From assembly GCA_026414565.1 (NCBI GenBank), contig JAOAIT010000061.1, positions 124,001 through 188,000 on the forward strand: 64,000 nucleotides of DNA, read 5' to 3'. The notes under the pieces are model-generated. The model did not search any database, was not told where the DNA came from, and was given only the letters and a program-made list of their open reading frames with translations. This document shows positions 50,265 through 59,119 of this stretch, in pieces (the stretch's first letter is position 1; the number at the start of each line of letters is the position of its first letter). The DNA comes from Verrucomicrobiia bacterium (GTDB lineage: Bacteria; Verrucomicrobiota; Verrucomicrobiia; Limisphaerales; Fontisphaeraceae). Made by a program: the position numbers and the translations under genes.

Positions 50265-51659
50265 ATGCGCGTCACGTTTTACGGAGCCACCCGCACCACC
50301 ACGGGCTCGTTGTTTTTATTGGAAGTAAATCGCCAGCGTCTGCTGCTGGAATGCGGGCTGTTTCAAGGCCGGCGGGGGGAGACCATGGAACGCAACCGGA
50401 ACTTTCCGTTTGACCCGGCGCAAATTGATGCCGTCATTCTGAGTCACGCGCACATTGATCATTGCGGCAACCTGCCCAACCTGTGCCGGCACGGATTCAC
50501 CGGCAACATCTACTGCACGTTTGCCACGCGCGATCTGGCCAGCGTGATGCTGGAGGACTCGGCGCAGATTCAGAAGGCGGACGCCGAGTTTGTGTCCAAG
50601 AAACGGGCCAAGCAGGGGCTGCCGCCGGTGGAGCCGCTGTACACCGCCACCGAGGCCGAGCTGGCCGTGCGCCAGTTTGTGGCCATCAATTATGACCGTC
50701 CCATGCCGGTGGGGGACGGGGTCGCGCTGACTTTTCGCGATGCCGGCCACATCCTGGGCTCGGCGCAGGTGGTGCTGGACATTCGCGAGAACGGGCGCAA
50801 ATACCGCTACCTTTTCAGCGGGGATGTGGGCCGGGGCAACGATGACATCCTGCGGGATCCGCAGCCGGTGGAGAACGTGGATTACCTGCAGATTGAAGCC
50901 ACGTATGGGGGGCGCGAGCACACGGCCAAACCGCAGTCGCTCGAGCTGCTGGCCACCCTTGTCAGCGAGACGCTGGCCCAGAACGGCAAGGTCATCATTC
51001 CCAGTTTTTCGGTGGGCCGCACCCAGCAGATTGTGTATGAGCTGCATCAGTTCACACTGGCCGGGCGCATCCCCAAAGTGCCCATTTTCGTGGACAGCCC
51101 GTTGAGTGTGAATGCGACTGAAATCTACCGGCTGCATCCCGAATGTTTTAATGATCGCATCTACAAATTCCTGCGCGAGGTGGCCAACCCCTTCGGCATG
51201 GACAACCTGACTTACATCCGCGAGCAGTCGCACTCGATGAAGCTCAATGAGCTGAAGGAGCCGGCCATCATCATCAGCGCCTCCGGCATGGCGGAGGCGG
51301 GGCGCATCCGGCATCATCTCAAGAACCACATTGGCAACCCGGCCAACCTCGTGTTGTTCATCGGTTATTGCGCGGAGCACACGCTGGGCGCGCAAATTCT
51401 GGCGGGGCGTTCGCCGGTGAACATCTTTGGGGAGCCGCACCACGTCCGCGCCAAGGTGGCTTCCATTGACGCCTTCAGCGGCCATGCGGACAAAAATGAA
51501 CTCATGGCCTACGTGCGCCGCCTGGACGGCCACGTCAAAAAAGTGGCGGTTGTGCATGGTGAGGAAAACCAGTGCCTCGCCTTTGCGGAGTCCCTGCGTC
51601 AATGGCGGCCGGACGCGGAGATTCTGGTGCCCCGGCAGGGCGACACGATGGAGGTGTGA
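50265..51659 (+). CDS. beta-CASP metallo-beta-lactamase RNase-like protein
   Basis: A 464-residue protein with the MBL domain split by a beta-CASP insert, the layout of RNA-processing nucleases. Motifs: SHAHIDHCGNLP (metal), SGDVGRG, FSVGRTQQIVYEL, ISASGMAEAGRIRHHLKNHI (beta-CASP region) and DAFSGHADKNEL with the last His/Asp ligands. A KH domain is absent. The ATG at 50265 gives the standard MRVTFYGATRTTTGS start. A 285-nt gap before it must hold the divergent promoters for this gene and pyrC. Confidence 0.93.
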   Translation: MRVTFYGATRTTTGSLFLLEVNRQRLLLECGLFQGRRGETMERNRNFPFDPAQIDAVILSHAHIDHCGNLPNLCRHGFTGNIYCTFATRDLASVMLEDSAQIQKADAEFVSKKRAKQGLPPVEPLYTATEAELAVRQFVAINYDRPMPVGDGVALTFRDAGHILGSAQVVLDIRENGRKYRYLFSGDVGRGNDDILRDPQPVENVDYLQIEATYGGREHTAKPQSLELLATLVSETLAQNGKVIIPSFSVGRTQQIVYELHQFTLAGRIPKVPIFVDSPLSVNATEIYRLHPECFNDRIYKFLREVANPFGMDNLTYIREQSHSMKLNELKEPAIIISASGMAEAGRIRHHLKNHIGNPANLVLFIGYCAEHTLGAQILAGRSPVNIFGEPHHVRAKVASIDAFSGHADKNELMAYVRRLDGHVKKVAVVHGEENQCLAFAESLRQWRPDAEILVPRQGDTMEV

Positions 51660-51721
51660 GCCGCGGTTGGGCGGGCCGGCCAGGGGGGCTGGCCTTTCCC
51701 GCCGCCGGCGAGGCAGATCGT

Positions 51722-52369
51722 TTAACCCCGGCTTTCTTCGGGTTCAGGCTCGGCGGCCGGCTCGGTTTCCTCCTCGGGCTCGCTTTCTTCCGCCGCTTCT
51801 TTCTCCCGGGCCGCCTCGGCGGCCGCGCTGAATTTCATCACGGCGGAGAACAAGCCGGTGAACAAGCCCGTGCTGGCGAGGGTGTTGAGGAAAAAGCTCC
51901 AGGTAGGCGGATAACCGGGGACGCCCGTGGTAAGACTTTGCAGCCAGCCGGCCAGGGTTTTCACGTAGGCCGGGTTGAGCAGCCAGGAGAGGGTGTTGGT
52001 GAGGAAGTAAAAGACAATCGCGCCCAGGAGCCCGCCGCCCAGGAGTCCCAGGAAGGAGGCGCGGTGGCTGATTTTGCGGCCCAGGGCGATGACCAGCAGG
52101 TACACGGCATAGTTGCCGGCCATGAAGGCCAGGGTGCCGGGGCTTAACAGAGCGACGCCATACACAAACCGGTTGAGCAACACATCCGTCACCAGCAGCG
52201 TGAGCAGCGGCAGCCCCCAGCCCAGGCGGCCGGGAAAAAAGGCGCCCGCGCAAAACGCCAGAGCGATCATGGCACTGAAATTGGGCGGCATCAGCTCCGG
52301 CGTGCGCGTCACCGCGGCGGCCACCATCAGCAACAGCATGGGCAGCCAGTAGGTGCGACGTTCCTGCAC
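51722..52369 (-). CDS. DUF6580-like membrane protein
   Basis: About 215 residues from a GTG at 52369, with six TM helices and an acidic, Glu/Pro-rich tail. The ordering (RTPELMPPNFSAMIALAFCAGAFFPG, then LLVTDVLLN, YLLVIALGRKIS, LLGAIVFYFLTNTLSWL) resembles the DUF6580 group of unknown function. A shorter start at ATG 52342 is possible; a long upstream extension is compositionally unlike a protein. It ends 62 nt from the beta-CASP gene on the other strand. Confidence 0.8.
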   Translation of the reverse strand: MQERRTYWLPMLLLMVAAAVTRTPELMPPNFSAMIALAFCAGAFFPGRLGWGLPLLTLLVTDVLLNRFVYGVALLSPGTLAFMAGNYAVYLLVIALGRKISHRASFLGLLGGGLLGAIVFYFLTNTLSWLLNPAYVKTLAGWLQSLTTGVPGYPPTWSFFLNTLASTGLFTGLFSAVMKFSAAAEAAREKEAAEESEPEEETEPAAEPEPEESRG

Positions 52370-52443
52370 GCGGTGGATAATACGCCAATGCCGCCGCCTG
52401 ACAAGGGGGGATTGGGCGGCGTCGCCGGCCGGGTGGGCCTGGT

Positions 52444-53292
52444 TCAACCCCCGGAGCCCGGGTGCCGCCGGTGCACGGCGGTGGGGCGGGCCACATGGAA
52501 GGTCACCCGCCGCTCCGGGGATTGCCGGGTGTAAATGGCGTAGGTGCACGGCGGCACGAAATAATGCCCGGCCCATAGCCGCCGCCAGCGGTGATGCAGG
52601 ATGATCAGGGGCCGCAACCAGCGCGCCCACGCCGGGGCGCTGGCCTGCAACAAGGCCCGCTCGCGCCGGGCGTTGGGTTTGAGATTCATGTTCTCGCCCG
52701 TGTCCGTGAAGGCGGTGGTGACCAGCGGCAGACAGTCAAAGCGCACGCCAGCATCAATCAGACGGAGCACCCATTCGGCGTCCCCCAAATCCCGGTAGGC
52801 GGGATTGAAATACAGGCCGCGCTCCAGCAGGCGCCGCCGGAAAAAGGTGGCGCACGTCAGCAGGGAGAGGTTGCCGGAAACCCACGTGTGCGCCCGGCGG
52901 GGGGTCAGCGCCTGCCGGTGACAGAGGTATTCGCCCTGCGGGTTGACAATGATGGCATCGGCCAGCAGGACATCGGTTTGCGGATGGCGGTCGAAGTAAT
53001 CGGTCACTGCGGCCAGCGCGCCGGGCAGGTATTGTTCGTCGCAGTTCAGGTAGGCCAGGTATTCGCCGCGGGCGCGGCGCAGACCTCGGTTGATGGCGTC
53101 ATACATGCCCTGGTCTTTTTCCACGAAGGCCTGGACGCGGGAATCCTGGAGGAGCCAGTCGAGGGTGCCATCGTCCGAGCCGGCATCCTGCACCAAATGC
53201 TCATGGGGCACGGTTTGATCCGCCACCGAGGCGATGCAGAGCTTGAGCCAGGCTCCACTGCGAAAGGAAGGTGTGATGATGGAAAAACGCAT
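52444..53292 (-). CDS. glycosyltransferase family 2
   Basis: A 282-residue GT-A transferase. MRFSIITPSFRSGAWLKLC starts the fold, DAGSDDGTLDWL and the KDQGMYDAINRGLRRARGEY segment belong to the nucleotide-sugar domain, and NCDEQYLPGAL contains the DxD-equivalent. It resembles colanic-acid/capsule type GT2 enzymes. The donor is unknown. It follows the secreted-protein gene on the same strand after a 19-nt gap. Confidence 0.92.
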   Translation of the reverse strand: MRFSIITPSFRSGAWLKLCIASVADQTVPHEHLVQDAGSDDGTLDWLLQDSRVQAFVEKDQGMYDAINRGLRRARGEYLAYLNCDEQYLPGALAAVTDYFDRHPQTDVLLADAIIVNPQGEYLCHRQALTPRRAHTWVSGNLSLLTCATFFRRRLLERGLYFNPAYRDLGDAEWVLRLIDAGVRFDCLPLVTTAFTDTGENMNLKPNARRERALLQASAPAWARWLRPLIILHHRWRRLWAGHYFVPPCTYAIYTRQSPERRVTFHVARPTAVHRRHPGSGG

Positions 53293-53311
53293 GACTGCCC
53301 GCGTCCCGGGC

Positions 53312-54358
53312 TTAGCGGGCAATCACCCGATAAAACCGCCGGGGGCTGCCCCGGGTATCCGAGTCACGATGCAAATAAGTGGGCATGGGCCAGTTGATGG
53401 TCATCACGGATGTCCATTGCCGCAAATCGTCGCTCACTTGCAGCTCGTAAGGGTGGTCGGGCTGCAGGCGGATTTCAACCACAAACTGCTCGCCGTCCAT
53501 GCGCGCATCCACCAGTTGGGCCGGGGCCGGCGGGGGGGGCGCCACGGTGCGGAGGGGGAAGCTGGTGGTGCGCATGTGCCCAATCAAGCCGGTGGCGTAT
53601 TCGGTATTGGGGAGGGCCGGTTGAAAGACAATCAAGGTGCCCATGTACGACTCGCCCAACTGCAAGGTGTTGGCGGGGATGACATAGCTGGTGGAATTGC
53701 CGTCGAGGGCGCCCTCGGTGAAGGGGGCGGGGCTGCTGAGCACCGTGCGATTCTGGCGATCTATGATGGTGAAATAGACGACCTTGGGGATCAAGCCGCC
53801 GGCCAGCGAGCTCCAGCGCACGGTGAAGTCCTGGGAGGGCTCGATGGCCTGGGCGTTGGTCAGGTTGAGGATGTTGGGGGTGGGAGGGATGGTGGCGCCG
53901 GCGTAGCTGAGTTGATAACTGCGATAGCCGTCATTGAGGGTCCACATGTTCATGGTGTAGCGGCTGGGGGTGATGATGCTGGAGCTGCTGGGATAGGCGG
54001 CGTCCAGGGCGGCCAGCGTGGGGAACTCCTCGCTGTAGAGCCAGATGGCATCCTGGCCGCCGGCCAGCATGCCGATCAACCCCTGGGTGATGTTGGTGGC
54101 CAGTTGGCGCGTGGCTCCGCTGGGAAGGCGCACGGTGGCGTTGGTCACCACGTTGGGGCCGGTGGCAATGACAAAACTGATGAACTGGAAGGCATTGGTG
54201 CCAATGGGCGCCGGCGCCGCGCTCACGGTCTGGGTGTAAACGCCCGATTTGACCACGCCGTAGTATTGTACATCGGCGGCGGGGGCAAGCATCAGGCTCA
54301 AGCCGAAAAAGGCCGCCATCCACCGCGGATGGCCGGGGCATGGATGGGAGAAACGCAT
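53312..54358 (-). CDS. secreted protein with verrucomicrobial C-terminal tail domain
   Basis: A 348-residue exported protein with a signal peptide (WMAAFFGLSLMLAPAADVQ), beta-rich domains with many Thr/Ser/Asn, and a C-terminal segment (YELQVSDDLRQWTSV ... RRFYRVIAR) that recurs at the ends of secreted proteins in this phylum. No enzymatic motif is seen. It may be a surface or matrix component. The upstream region carries a 13-nt palindrome. Confidence 0.82.
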   Translation of the reverse strand: MRFSHPCPGHPRWMAAFFGLSLMLAPAADVQYYGVVKSGVYTQTVSAAPAPIGTNAFQFISFVIATGPNVVTNATVRLPSGATRQLATNITQGLIGMLAGGQDAIWLYSEEFPTLAALDAAYPSSSSIITPSRYTMNMWTLNDGYRSYQLSYAGATIPPTPNILNLTNAQAIEPSQDFTVRWSSLAGGLIPKVVYFTIIDRQNRTVLSSPAPFTEGALDGNSTSYVIPANTLQLGESYMGTLIVFQPALPNTEYATGLIGHMRTTSFPLRTVAPPPPAPAQLVDARMDGEQFVVEIRLQPDHPYELQVSDDLRQWTSVMTINWPMPTYLHRDSDTRGSPRRFYRVIAR

Positions 54359-54372
54359 ATCGAGTGACTGCT

Positions 54373-54385
54373 ATATTGCCAATAT
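54373..54385. promoter_or_regulatory. 13-nt palindrome upstream of secreted-protein gene
   Basis: ATATTGCCAATAT is a perfect inverted repeat with a one-base centre, located 15-27 nt before the ATG at 54358 on the minus strand. Its place between the expected -10 and the start codon would suit an operator. Nothing else supports it. Confidence 0.3.
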
Positions 54386-54626
54386 CCCAAGGGTTGATTT
54401 CAGGGCTGTTCTGTCAGGGTTAACTTAGCTTATCTCCTTCTTCTTGGCCAGAAGGGAATGGCCGGAGAGCAGGCGAGCGGGAGCGGCCGGGTATTCGCGC
54501 GCCGCCGGGGCACTCGAAGATGACCGGCTGCCCCTTGGCGTGCCATCACGAAAGGGCGCGGGCAGGCGCCCCGGCCGTGGATTCACGCGAGGCGGGTTGG
54601 AGGGGAGACAGGCGCGGCCCCGGGGT

Positions 54627-56330
54627 TTACGGGCGGGCGGTGGCCTCCAGGAGATAGACCCGCCGCTGCACCACAAAATTTTTGAGGCTCAGGTTGCCGC
54701 CGGGCGGCCCGCGGAATCCCGGCGGGCCAAAGCCGCCAGCCAGAGGGGGCGGTGCTGCCGAGGTGTCACCTTCCATCTCATAAGCCAGGGAACGCTCGAA
54801 AGCCTGGTAGGACTCCAGTTTGTGCGTGTCGGCTTTTACGATGGGCGCGATTTTCTTTTGCAGGGCGGTGGCGAGCGGCTCGATTTTCTTCCAATCCAGG
54901 TGTTTCTCCGCGATCTGCCGCACATATTTCAAATAACGTTCGCGGAGGGCGGGGACGGCGAGCAATTTGCTTAACAGCGGCTTGCGGGGATCATCGGCGC
55001 CCGCCAGCGGCTCCAATTCCACACCCCGGGCGGGGTTGCCGCCCCCGCGCAGGCCGCGGCGTCCGCCATCCATCGGGCCGAAGCGCATGGCGGGCTGGAA
55101 CGTTTCGTTGCTGTCATAGGGCAGGACGTGGAAGCGGCCCTTTTCATCCAGATAGAGGTTGTAGTCGCTGGCGCGGGTCCAGTAGCCATCGTTGTTGATG
55201 AACACATTTTCCAGCGCCAGAAACTTCAGCACGCCGTCCACTTCCAGCAGGGGCGCCAGGGCCTTTTCCAGCTCATTGGTGGGGGTTTGATTCAGGACAC
55301 GGCAGAGTCTGATGAGCGCCTCCCAGCTTGCCGGCTCGTCCTTGCTTTTGATTTCATAAATCTTTTTGTACGGCTCGGCCTTGTCGCCGAGGTATTCCAG
55401 GCCCCCGCGGCCCTGGGGGCTGCCGGGCACTTTCCAGCGGGCGCCGTGGGTGGTGCCGAACCATTTTTTGATGAAGTCTTTATTGAACTGCTCCACGTTC
55501 ACGAAAATGCCCCAGCTTTCGCCGTTGATGACCACGTGCACGAGGTTGGCTTCTGGAGCGGGGACGTATTCCCTTGCGGCCTGCAGGTATAAAACCGAGC
55601 GCAGGTAGGAGGGATCATTGTGGGAGTTGAGGAGATTCAGCGTTCGCACCCCCATCAGCCGCTGCTCGTCATGGGCAAAATCCAGGGAAACATTCAGGGA
55701 CCGTTTGTACCCGCGGGGCACGGTGAAATAGGACGAGGCCCCGCGAAAGCGCATCCCCACGTCCCGATATTCCCGGCCGTCCACCACCAGGCGGGCGGGC
55801 ACGTCCACATCCGTATGATAAAAATCTTCCAGTTCCTGCTCCCAGTCCTGGTTTTCAAAATAGAAAAATAGCGTGCGGACGGTTCCCAAGTCGTAGAGTG
55901 GCTTGTCCGGACATTTCGGCACGTCGGCGGGGGAGACAGAGGGGCCAGGCGGGGGCGGGGTGGTATCCACGGCCCGGCGCATGGGGCCTGGCCCCGGCAG
56001 GCGCGGGCCGCGGCCGGCGGCTTTTTCCTGTTGAATGAACTCGCGGGCGGCTTTGCGCTCCGCGGCGTCGAGGCGCTGATCGTTGTTTTTGTCAAACTTG
56101 CTGACCAGGGCGTAACGCTCCTGCACGCCCCCCATGCCATCGGGACCTAAGCCGCCGCCCGGGCCGCCCGGACCCCGATTAAAACCACGGCCGCCCATCG
56201 GTCCTCCACCCGGGCCGAAGGGGGGAAAACCATCAGCAGGCTGGGCCAGCGCATGCCAGAAAAATCCCCCCAGCGCCAGAATCAGCCCCATCATCACCCG
56301 CCAGCCGGGATGTTTATGATTCACATTCAC
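54627..56330 (-). CDS. secreted CotH-kinase family protein with EF-hand
   Basis: A 567-residue protein with a signal peptide, a Gly/Pro-rich linker, one EF-hand-like loop (FDKNNDQRLDAAER, about residues 80-95) and a CotH domain (GMRFRGASSYFTVPRGYKRS, LNLLNSHNDPSYLRSVLY, HVVINGESWGIFVNVEQFNKDF, PYDSNETFQP). CotH homologues are atypical protein kinases of spore coats; in Verrucomicrobiota similar secreted proteins are frequent and uncharacterised. A 268-nt gap without a gene separates its stop from the secreted-protein gene. Confidence 0.92.
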   Translation of the reverse strand: MNVNHKHPGWRVMMGLILALGGFFWHALAQPADGFPPFGPGGGPMGGRGFNRGPGGPGGGLGPDGMGGVQERYALVSKFDKNNDQRLDAAERKAAREFIQQEKAAGRGPRLPGPGPMRRAVDTTPPPPGPSVSPADVPKCPDKPLYDLGTVRTLFFYFENQDWEQELEDFYHTDVDVPARLVVDGREYRDVGMRFRGASSYFTVPRGYKRSLNVSLDFAHDEQRLMGVRTLNLLNSHNDPSYLRSVLYLQAAREYVPAPEANLVHVVINGESWGIFVNVEQFNKDFIKKWFGTTHGARWKVPGSPQGRGGLEYLGDKAEPYKKIYEIKSKDEPASWEALIRLCRVLNQTPTNELEKALAPLLEVDGVLKFLALENVFINNDGYWTRASDYNLYLDEKGRFHVLPYDSNETFQPAMRFGPMDGGRRGLRGGGNPARGVELEPLAGADDPRKPLLSKLLAVPALRERYLKYVRQIAEKHLDWKKIEPLATALQKKIAPIVKADTHKLESYQAFERSLAYEMEGDTSAAPPPLAGGFGPPGFRGPPGGNLSLKNFVVQRRVYLLEATARP

Positions 56331-56555
56331 AGTTCATCAGACTTGAAAATGTGGGCGGCGGTTACACGTGGCATTCAAAGGGGCTTCCCCCCGATGGGGC
56401 AGGGTGAAGGCAGCAGACCGTCAAGGTGGGCGGCTGACGCCTTTGGCGTGTGGCGTGACGGGGTGGAGCGGATGCCGGATTGGGGGGTGCGCTTCTCCCT
56501 CCAGCCTGCCGATAATCTCATTGATTTTTGGCGGCTGCAGCCTAGCATAGGATAC

Positions 56556-57440
56556 ATGGAAGCATGGCTGGAAACTGCGGCGGGCGACCGCATTCCTGTG
56601 CAGGGACCACTCTCCATCGGGCGCGCCTCGCAAAACGCCCTTTCCCTGCCGGGAGACCCGCGGGTAAGCCGGCGCCATGCCCTCATCCATCCGCAGGGGG
56701 CGGGGGAATTTTGGATCGTGGATTTGGGGAGCTCCAACGGGGTTTTCATCAACGGCCGGCGGCTGCGGCAGCCGGTGCAACTGCACGATCACGACAAAAT
56801 CGAAATTGGCTCCACCACCTTCACCTTCCTGCAATCCGAAGCGCCCCTGTTTCCGGGCGACAGTCCGGCACCCCGCACCACCAATTATGTGACCCTCAAG
56901 GACATCAAAACCGAGGAGTTGTGGCTGCTGGTGGCGGACATCGTGGGCTTTACCCCGCTGAGCCAAAGCGTGCCGGGCGACGAGCTGGCCAGACTGGTGG
57001 GGCGGTGGATATGCGCCTGCAAAGAGGCCATTGAGCAGCAGGATGGGGTGATCAACAAATACCTGGGCGATGGTTTTCTGGCTTACTGGCCGCAGGCCGG
57101 GGTGCCGCCGGAAAAAGTGCGGCAAACATTGGAAACCCTGCGCGCGCTCCAACAGCAGACCCGCGAATTTTCCTTCCGGGTCGTCATTCACCGGGGCCGG
57201 ATCACGGTGGACAATGCCGTGTCCCTGGGCGAAAACAGTCTCATCGGCCCCGATGTGAACTATGTTTTCCGCATGGAGAAAGTGGCCAGTCAGCTCAAAG
57301 AACTGTGCCTTTTGAGCGCCCCGGCCGCCGCCTTGCTTTACCCGGCCGCCGAATGCCGCAGTGTGGGGCGGCATCCCCTGCATGGTTTTGAGGGAGACTT
57401 TGAATTTTTTGCGCCCCCCGGCCCGCCGCCCCCGGCTTGA
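56556..57440 (+). CDS. FHA-domain nucleotide cyclase
   Basis: A 294-residue cytoplasmic protein. The N-terminal FHA domain keeps its phosphothreonine-binding residues (SIGRAS, R23; SRRH 38-41; SSNG, N61). The C-terminal class III cyclase domain keeps both metal Asp (D128 in VADIVGFT and D172 in YLGDGF), the base-contact Lys (K168) and the transition-state Asn/Arg pair (N235, R239). It should be catalytically competent, unlike the cyclase fused to a receiver at 13531-15207. I place the start at 56556; there is no strong ribosome site. Whether the product is cAMP or cGMP is not known. Confidence 0.88.
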   Translation: MEAWLETAAGDRIPVQGPLSIGRASQNALSLPGDPRVSRRHALIHPQGAGEFWIVDLGSSNGVFINGRRLRQPVQLHDHDKIEIGSTTFTFLQSEAPLFPGDSPAPRTTNYVTLKDIKTEELWLLVADIVGFTPLSQSVPGDELARLVGRWICACKEAIEQQDGVINKYLGDGFLAYWPQAGVPPEKVRQTLETLRALQQQTREFSFRVVIHRGRITVDNAVSLGENSLIGPDVNYVFRMEKVASQLKELCLLSAPAAALLYPAAECRSVGRHPLHGFEGDFEFFAPPGPPPPA

Positions 57441-57489
57441 CGCGTCCGGCGCGTTGCCGGAAATTGCCCTGAGTGACGGGGTAGAGTAT

Positions 57490-57735
57490 ATGCCACTGTA
57501 TGAATACGAGCTTTGTGAGGGCGACTGCCAGATTTGCGGCGGCCGCTTCACTTTGCGCCGTTCGGCCAGCGCGCCGCCGGTAACGCATTGTCCCCTCTGC
57601 CGCAAACCGGTGCGCAAGGTGCTGAGCCAGTTCAGCACGCCGCACAAGCTCAAGCCGTTGTCCATCAGCGACGCCAAAAAGGCTGGTTTCACCGTGTACA
57701 AGCGACTGGGGAAGGGCGAGTACGAGCGGCAGTGA
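57490..57735 (+). CDS. FmdB-family zinc ribbon protein
   Basis: An 81-residue protein beginning MPLYEYELCEGDCQICGG, the classic FmdB start. CQIC and CPLC (CHCPLC region) provide the Cys4 zinc ribbon. The Lys-rich C-terminal part is typical. These proteins are putative regulators of unknown role. It is 49 nt after the FHA-cyclase stop. Confidence 0.88.
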   Translation: MPLYEYELCEGDCQICGGRFTLRRSASAPPVTHCPLCRKPVRKVLSQFSTPHKLKPLSISDAKKAGFTVYKRLGKGEYERQ

Positions 57736-57901
57736 ACCTCGGAGGGCCGCTGCGGACGCCGGCGGGGTGGTGGTGCGTCCCTGCTCGAGCCGGGCCGCGC
57801 GGCTGCCGCCGGGGGGGAGGCAGGCAAGCCCCAAGGCGGCGAAAATAATCCGGCTTCAAGGCTTGACAAATGCGGTGAAAACCAAAAACTCCCCTGCCAT
57901 T

Positions 57902-58228
57902 ATGTCAACGTTTCCGATTCAGTTTGTCGGCGTGACCGCGGTGGCCAAAGCCAACATTTACTTTGATGGCAAGGTGGTCAGCCACACGTTGATTTTTCCG
58001 GATGGCACCCGCAAGACGCTGGGGTTGATTTACCCCGGCAAATACCGTTTTAACACCGAAGCGCCGGAGCGCATGGAGATTGTGGCCGGCCAATGCACCG
58101 TGCAGGTCAATGGTCAACCCGCCCAGACGTTCACGGGGGGCACCAATTTCCACGTGCCGGCAAAGTCCAGCTTTGAGATTGAGGTGAAGGACGGCATTTG
58201 CGAGTACGTCTGCACCTATCTGCAATAG
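57902..58228 (+). CDS. ppnP: pyrimidine/purine nucleoside phosphorylase PpnP
   Basis: A cupin-fold nucleoside phosphorylase (former DUF1255), 108 residues. Family markers: ANIYFDGKVVSHTLIFPDGTRKTLGLIYPG, the beta-strand pair RMEIVAGQCTVQVNGQ and the ending FHVPAKSSFEIEV. TTGACA occurs at 57863 upstream with no clear -10. Confidence 0.93.
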   Translation: MSTFPIQFVGVTAVAKANIYFDGKVVSHTLIFPDGTRKTLGLIYPGKYRFNTEAPERMEIVAGQCTVQVNGQPAQTFTGGTNFHVPAKSSFEIEVKDGICEYVCTYLQ

Positions 58229-58408
58229 CCTTGCCTGCCGTCCCATGCTTCCGCCGGTGTCCTAGCGGGCCGGGTTAGGGGCGGCTTTTCCTTCCTAATA
58301 TAATATCCTCCAAGCGCCGGCCAGGGTCATGGGGGAGTCCGCCGCTGGTTTGGGCGCACGATTATCCGATGGACAAGGCACGGGCCTTGGCTTAGCCTGC
58401 TGGGAGCC

Positions 58409-58846
58409 ATGAAACTGCTTGTCCTGAATGGGCCCAATTTGAATCTGCTGGGCACTCGTGAACCGGGGATTTATGGCAGCCAAACTTTGGCGGACGTCGA
58501 GCGCATGGTACGCGAGGCTGCCGGCCGGCATGGGGCGGAGGTGGATTTTAGGCAATCCAACCATGAGGGGGAGCTGGTCACCTGGATTCAGGAGGCGCGG
58601 GGGGAGTTCGACGTGATCCTCTTGAACGCCGGGGCCTATACCCATACCAGCGTGGCCCTGCGGGACGCCATTGTGGCCGCCGGAGTGCCCACCATCGAAG
58701 TGCATCTGTCAAACATTCACGCCCGGGAAGAATTCCGGCATCGCTCCCTAATTGCCCCGGTTTGTTTGGGGCAGATTAGCGGTTTTGGGGCCAATTCGTA
58801 TGTTTTGGCTGTGGAAGCTGCCGTTAAGGTTAAAGTAAAGCCATGA
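58409..58846 (+). CDS. aroQ: type II 3-dehydroquinate dehydratase
   Basis: Shikimate-pathway dehydratase of 145 residues. [19 protein letters not shown] holds the active-site region with the flexible-loop Arg and catalytic Tyr; [31 protein letters not shown] and [15 protein letters not shown] contain the catalytic His and substrate residues. A TATAAT hexamer lies at 58299 about 110 nt upstream, without a good -35. It precedes the accB leader. Confidence 0.95.
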   Translation: MKLLVLNGPNLNLLGTREPGIYGSQTLADVERMVREAAGRHGAEVDFRQSNHEGELVTWIQEARGEFDVILLNAGAYTHTSVALRDAIVAAGVPTIEVHLSNIHAREEFRHRSLIAPVCLGQISGFGANSYVLAVEAAVKVKVKP

Positions 58847-58964
58847 AAATGCCGGTCATTTTGACCTGATTTTTGGCTTAAAAAAGGGGGTTTTTCATCA
58901 AAAAACCGGGTTACGAGGCAAAAAAGAGCTAATTTTTACCATTTTTAGCCTGTTGTTTTGCCTC

Positions 58965-58992
58965 TTGACGCAGAATTAGTTTCTGGCATAAT
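58965..58992 (+). promoter_or_regulatory. candidate sigma70-type promoter for accB-accC
   Basis: TTGACG at 58965-58970 and CATAAT at 58987-58992 with a 16-nt spacer. The region between 58847 and 58965 is AT-rich, unlike the surroundings, and carries no gene. Transcription would start near 59000, leaving a leader of about 120 nt before accB. Confidence 0.55.
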
Positions 58993-59020
58993 CCCCCCCC
59001 GATTTGTGACATTGGCTAGA

Positions 59021-59052
59021 GCAGTTCCGAAAGTTGCGGAAACTGCTTTTTT
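59021..59052 (+). terminator. terminator-like hairpin in accB leader
   Basis: GCAGTTCCG at 59021-59029 pairs with CGGAAACTGC at 59037-59046 (9 bp, one bulged A, 7-nt loop), followed by six T (59047-59052). It lies between the candidate promoter and the accB start, so it could attenuate the operon. Alternatively it could terminate transcription from aroQ. Confidence 0.55.
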
Positions 59053-59105
59053 AGCAAATGAATCAGCATTTTTACAGGCTGCGGATTTGGCTGAGCAACC
59101 CCTGC

Positions 59106-59114
59106 AAAAGGAGG
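59106..59114 (+). promoter_or_regulatory. strong ribosome binding site deciding accB start
   Basis: AAAAGGAGG, a near-perfect anti-SD match, with 5 nt to a GTG at 59120. This fixes the start of accB and rules out the open reading frame extension upstream, which would overlap the promoter. Confidence 0.85.
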
Positions 59115-59119
59115 TTCCT

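Noticed and set aside
58958-59119. N-terminal extension of accB from a TTG at 58958
   Set aside because: It would overlap the likely promoter and hairpin, and a strong ribosome site at 59106-59114 serves the GTG at 59120.
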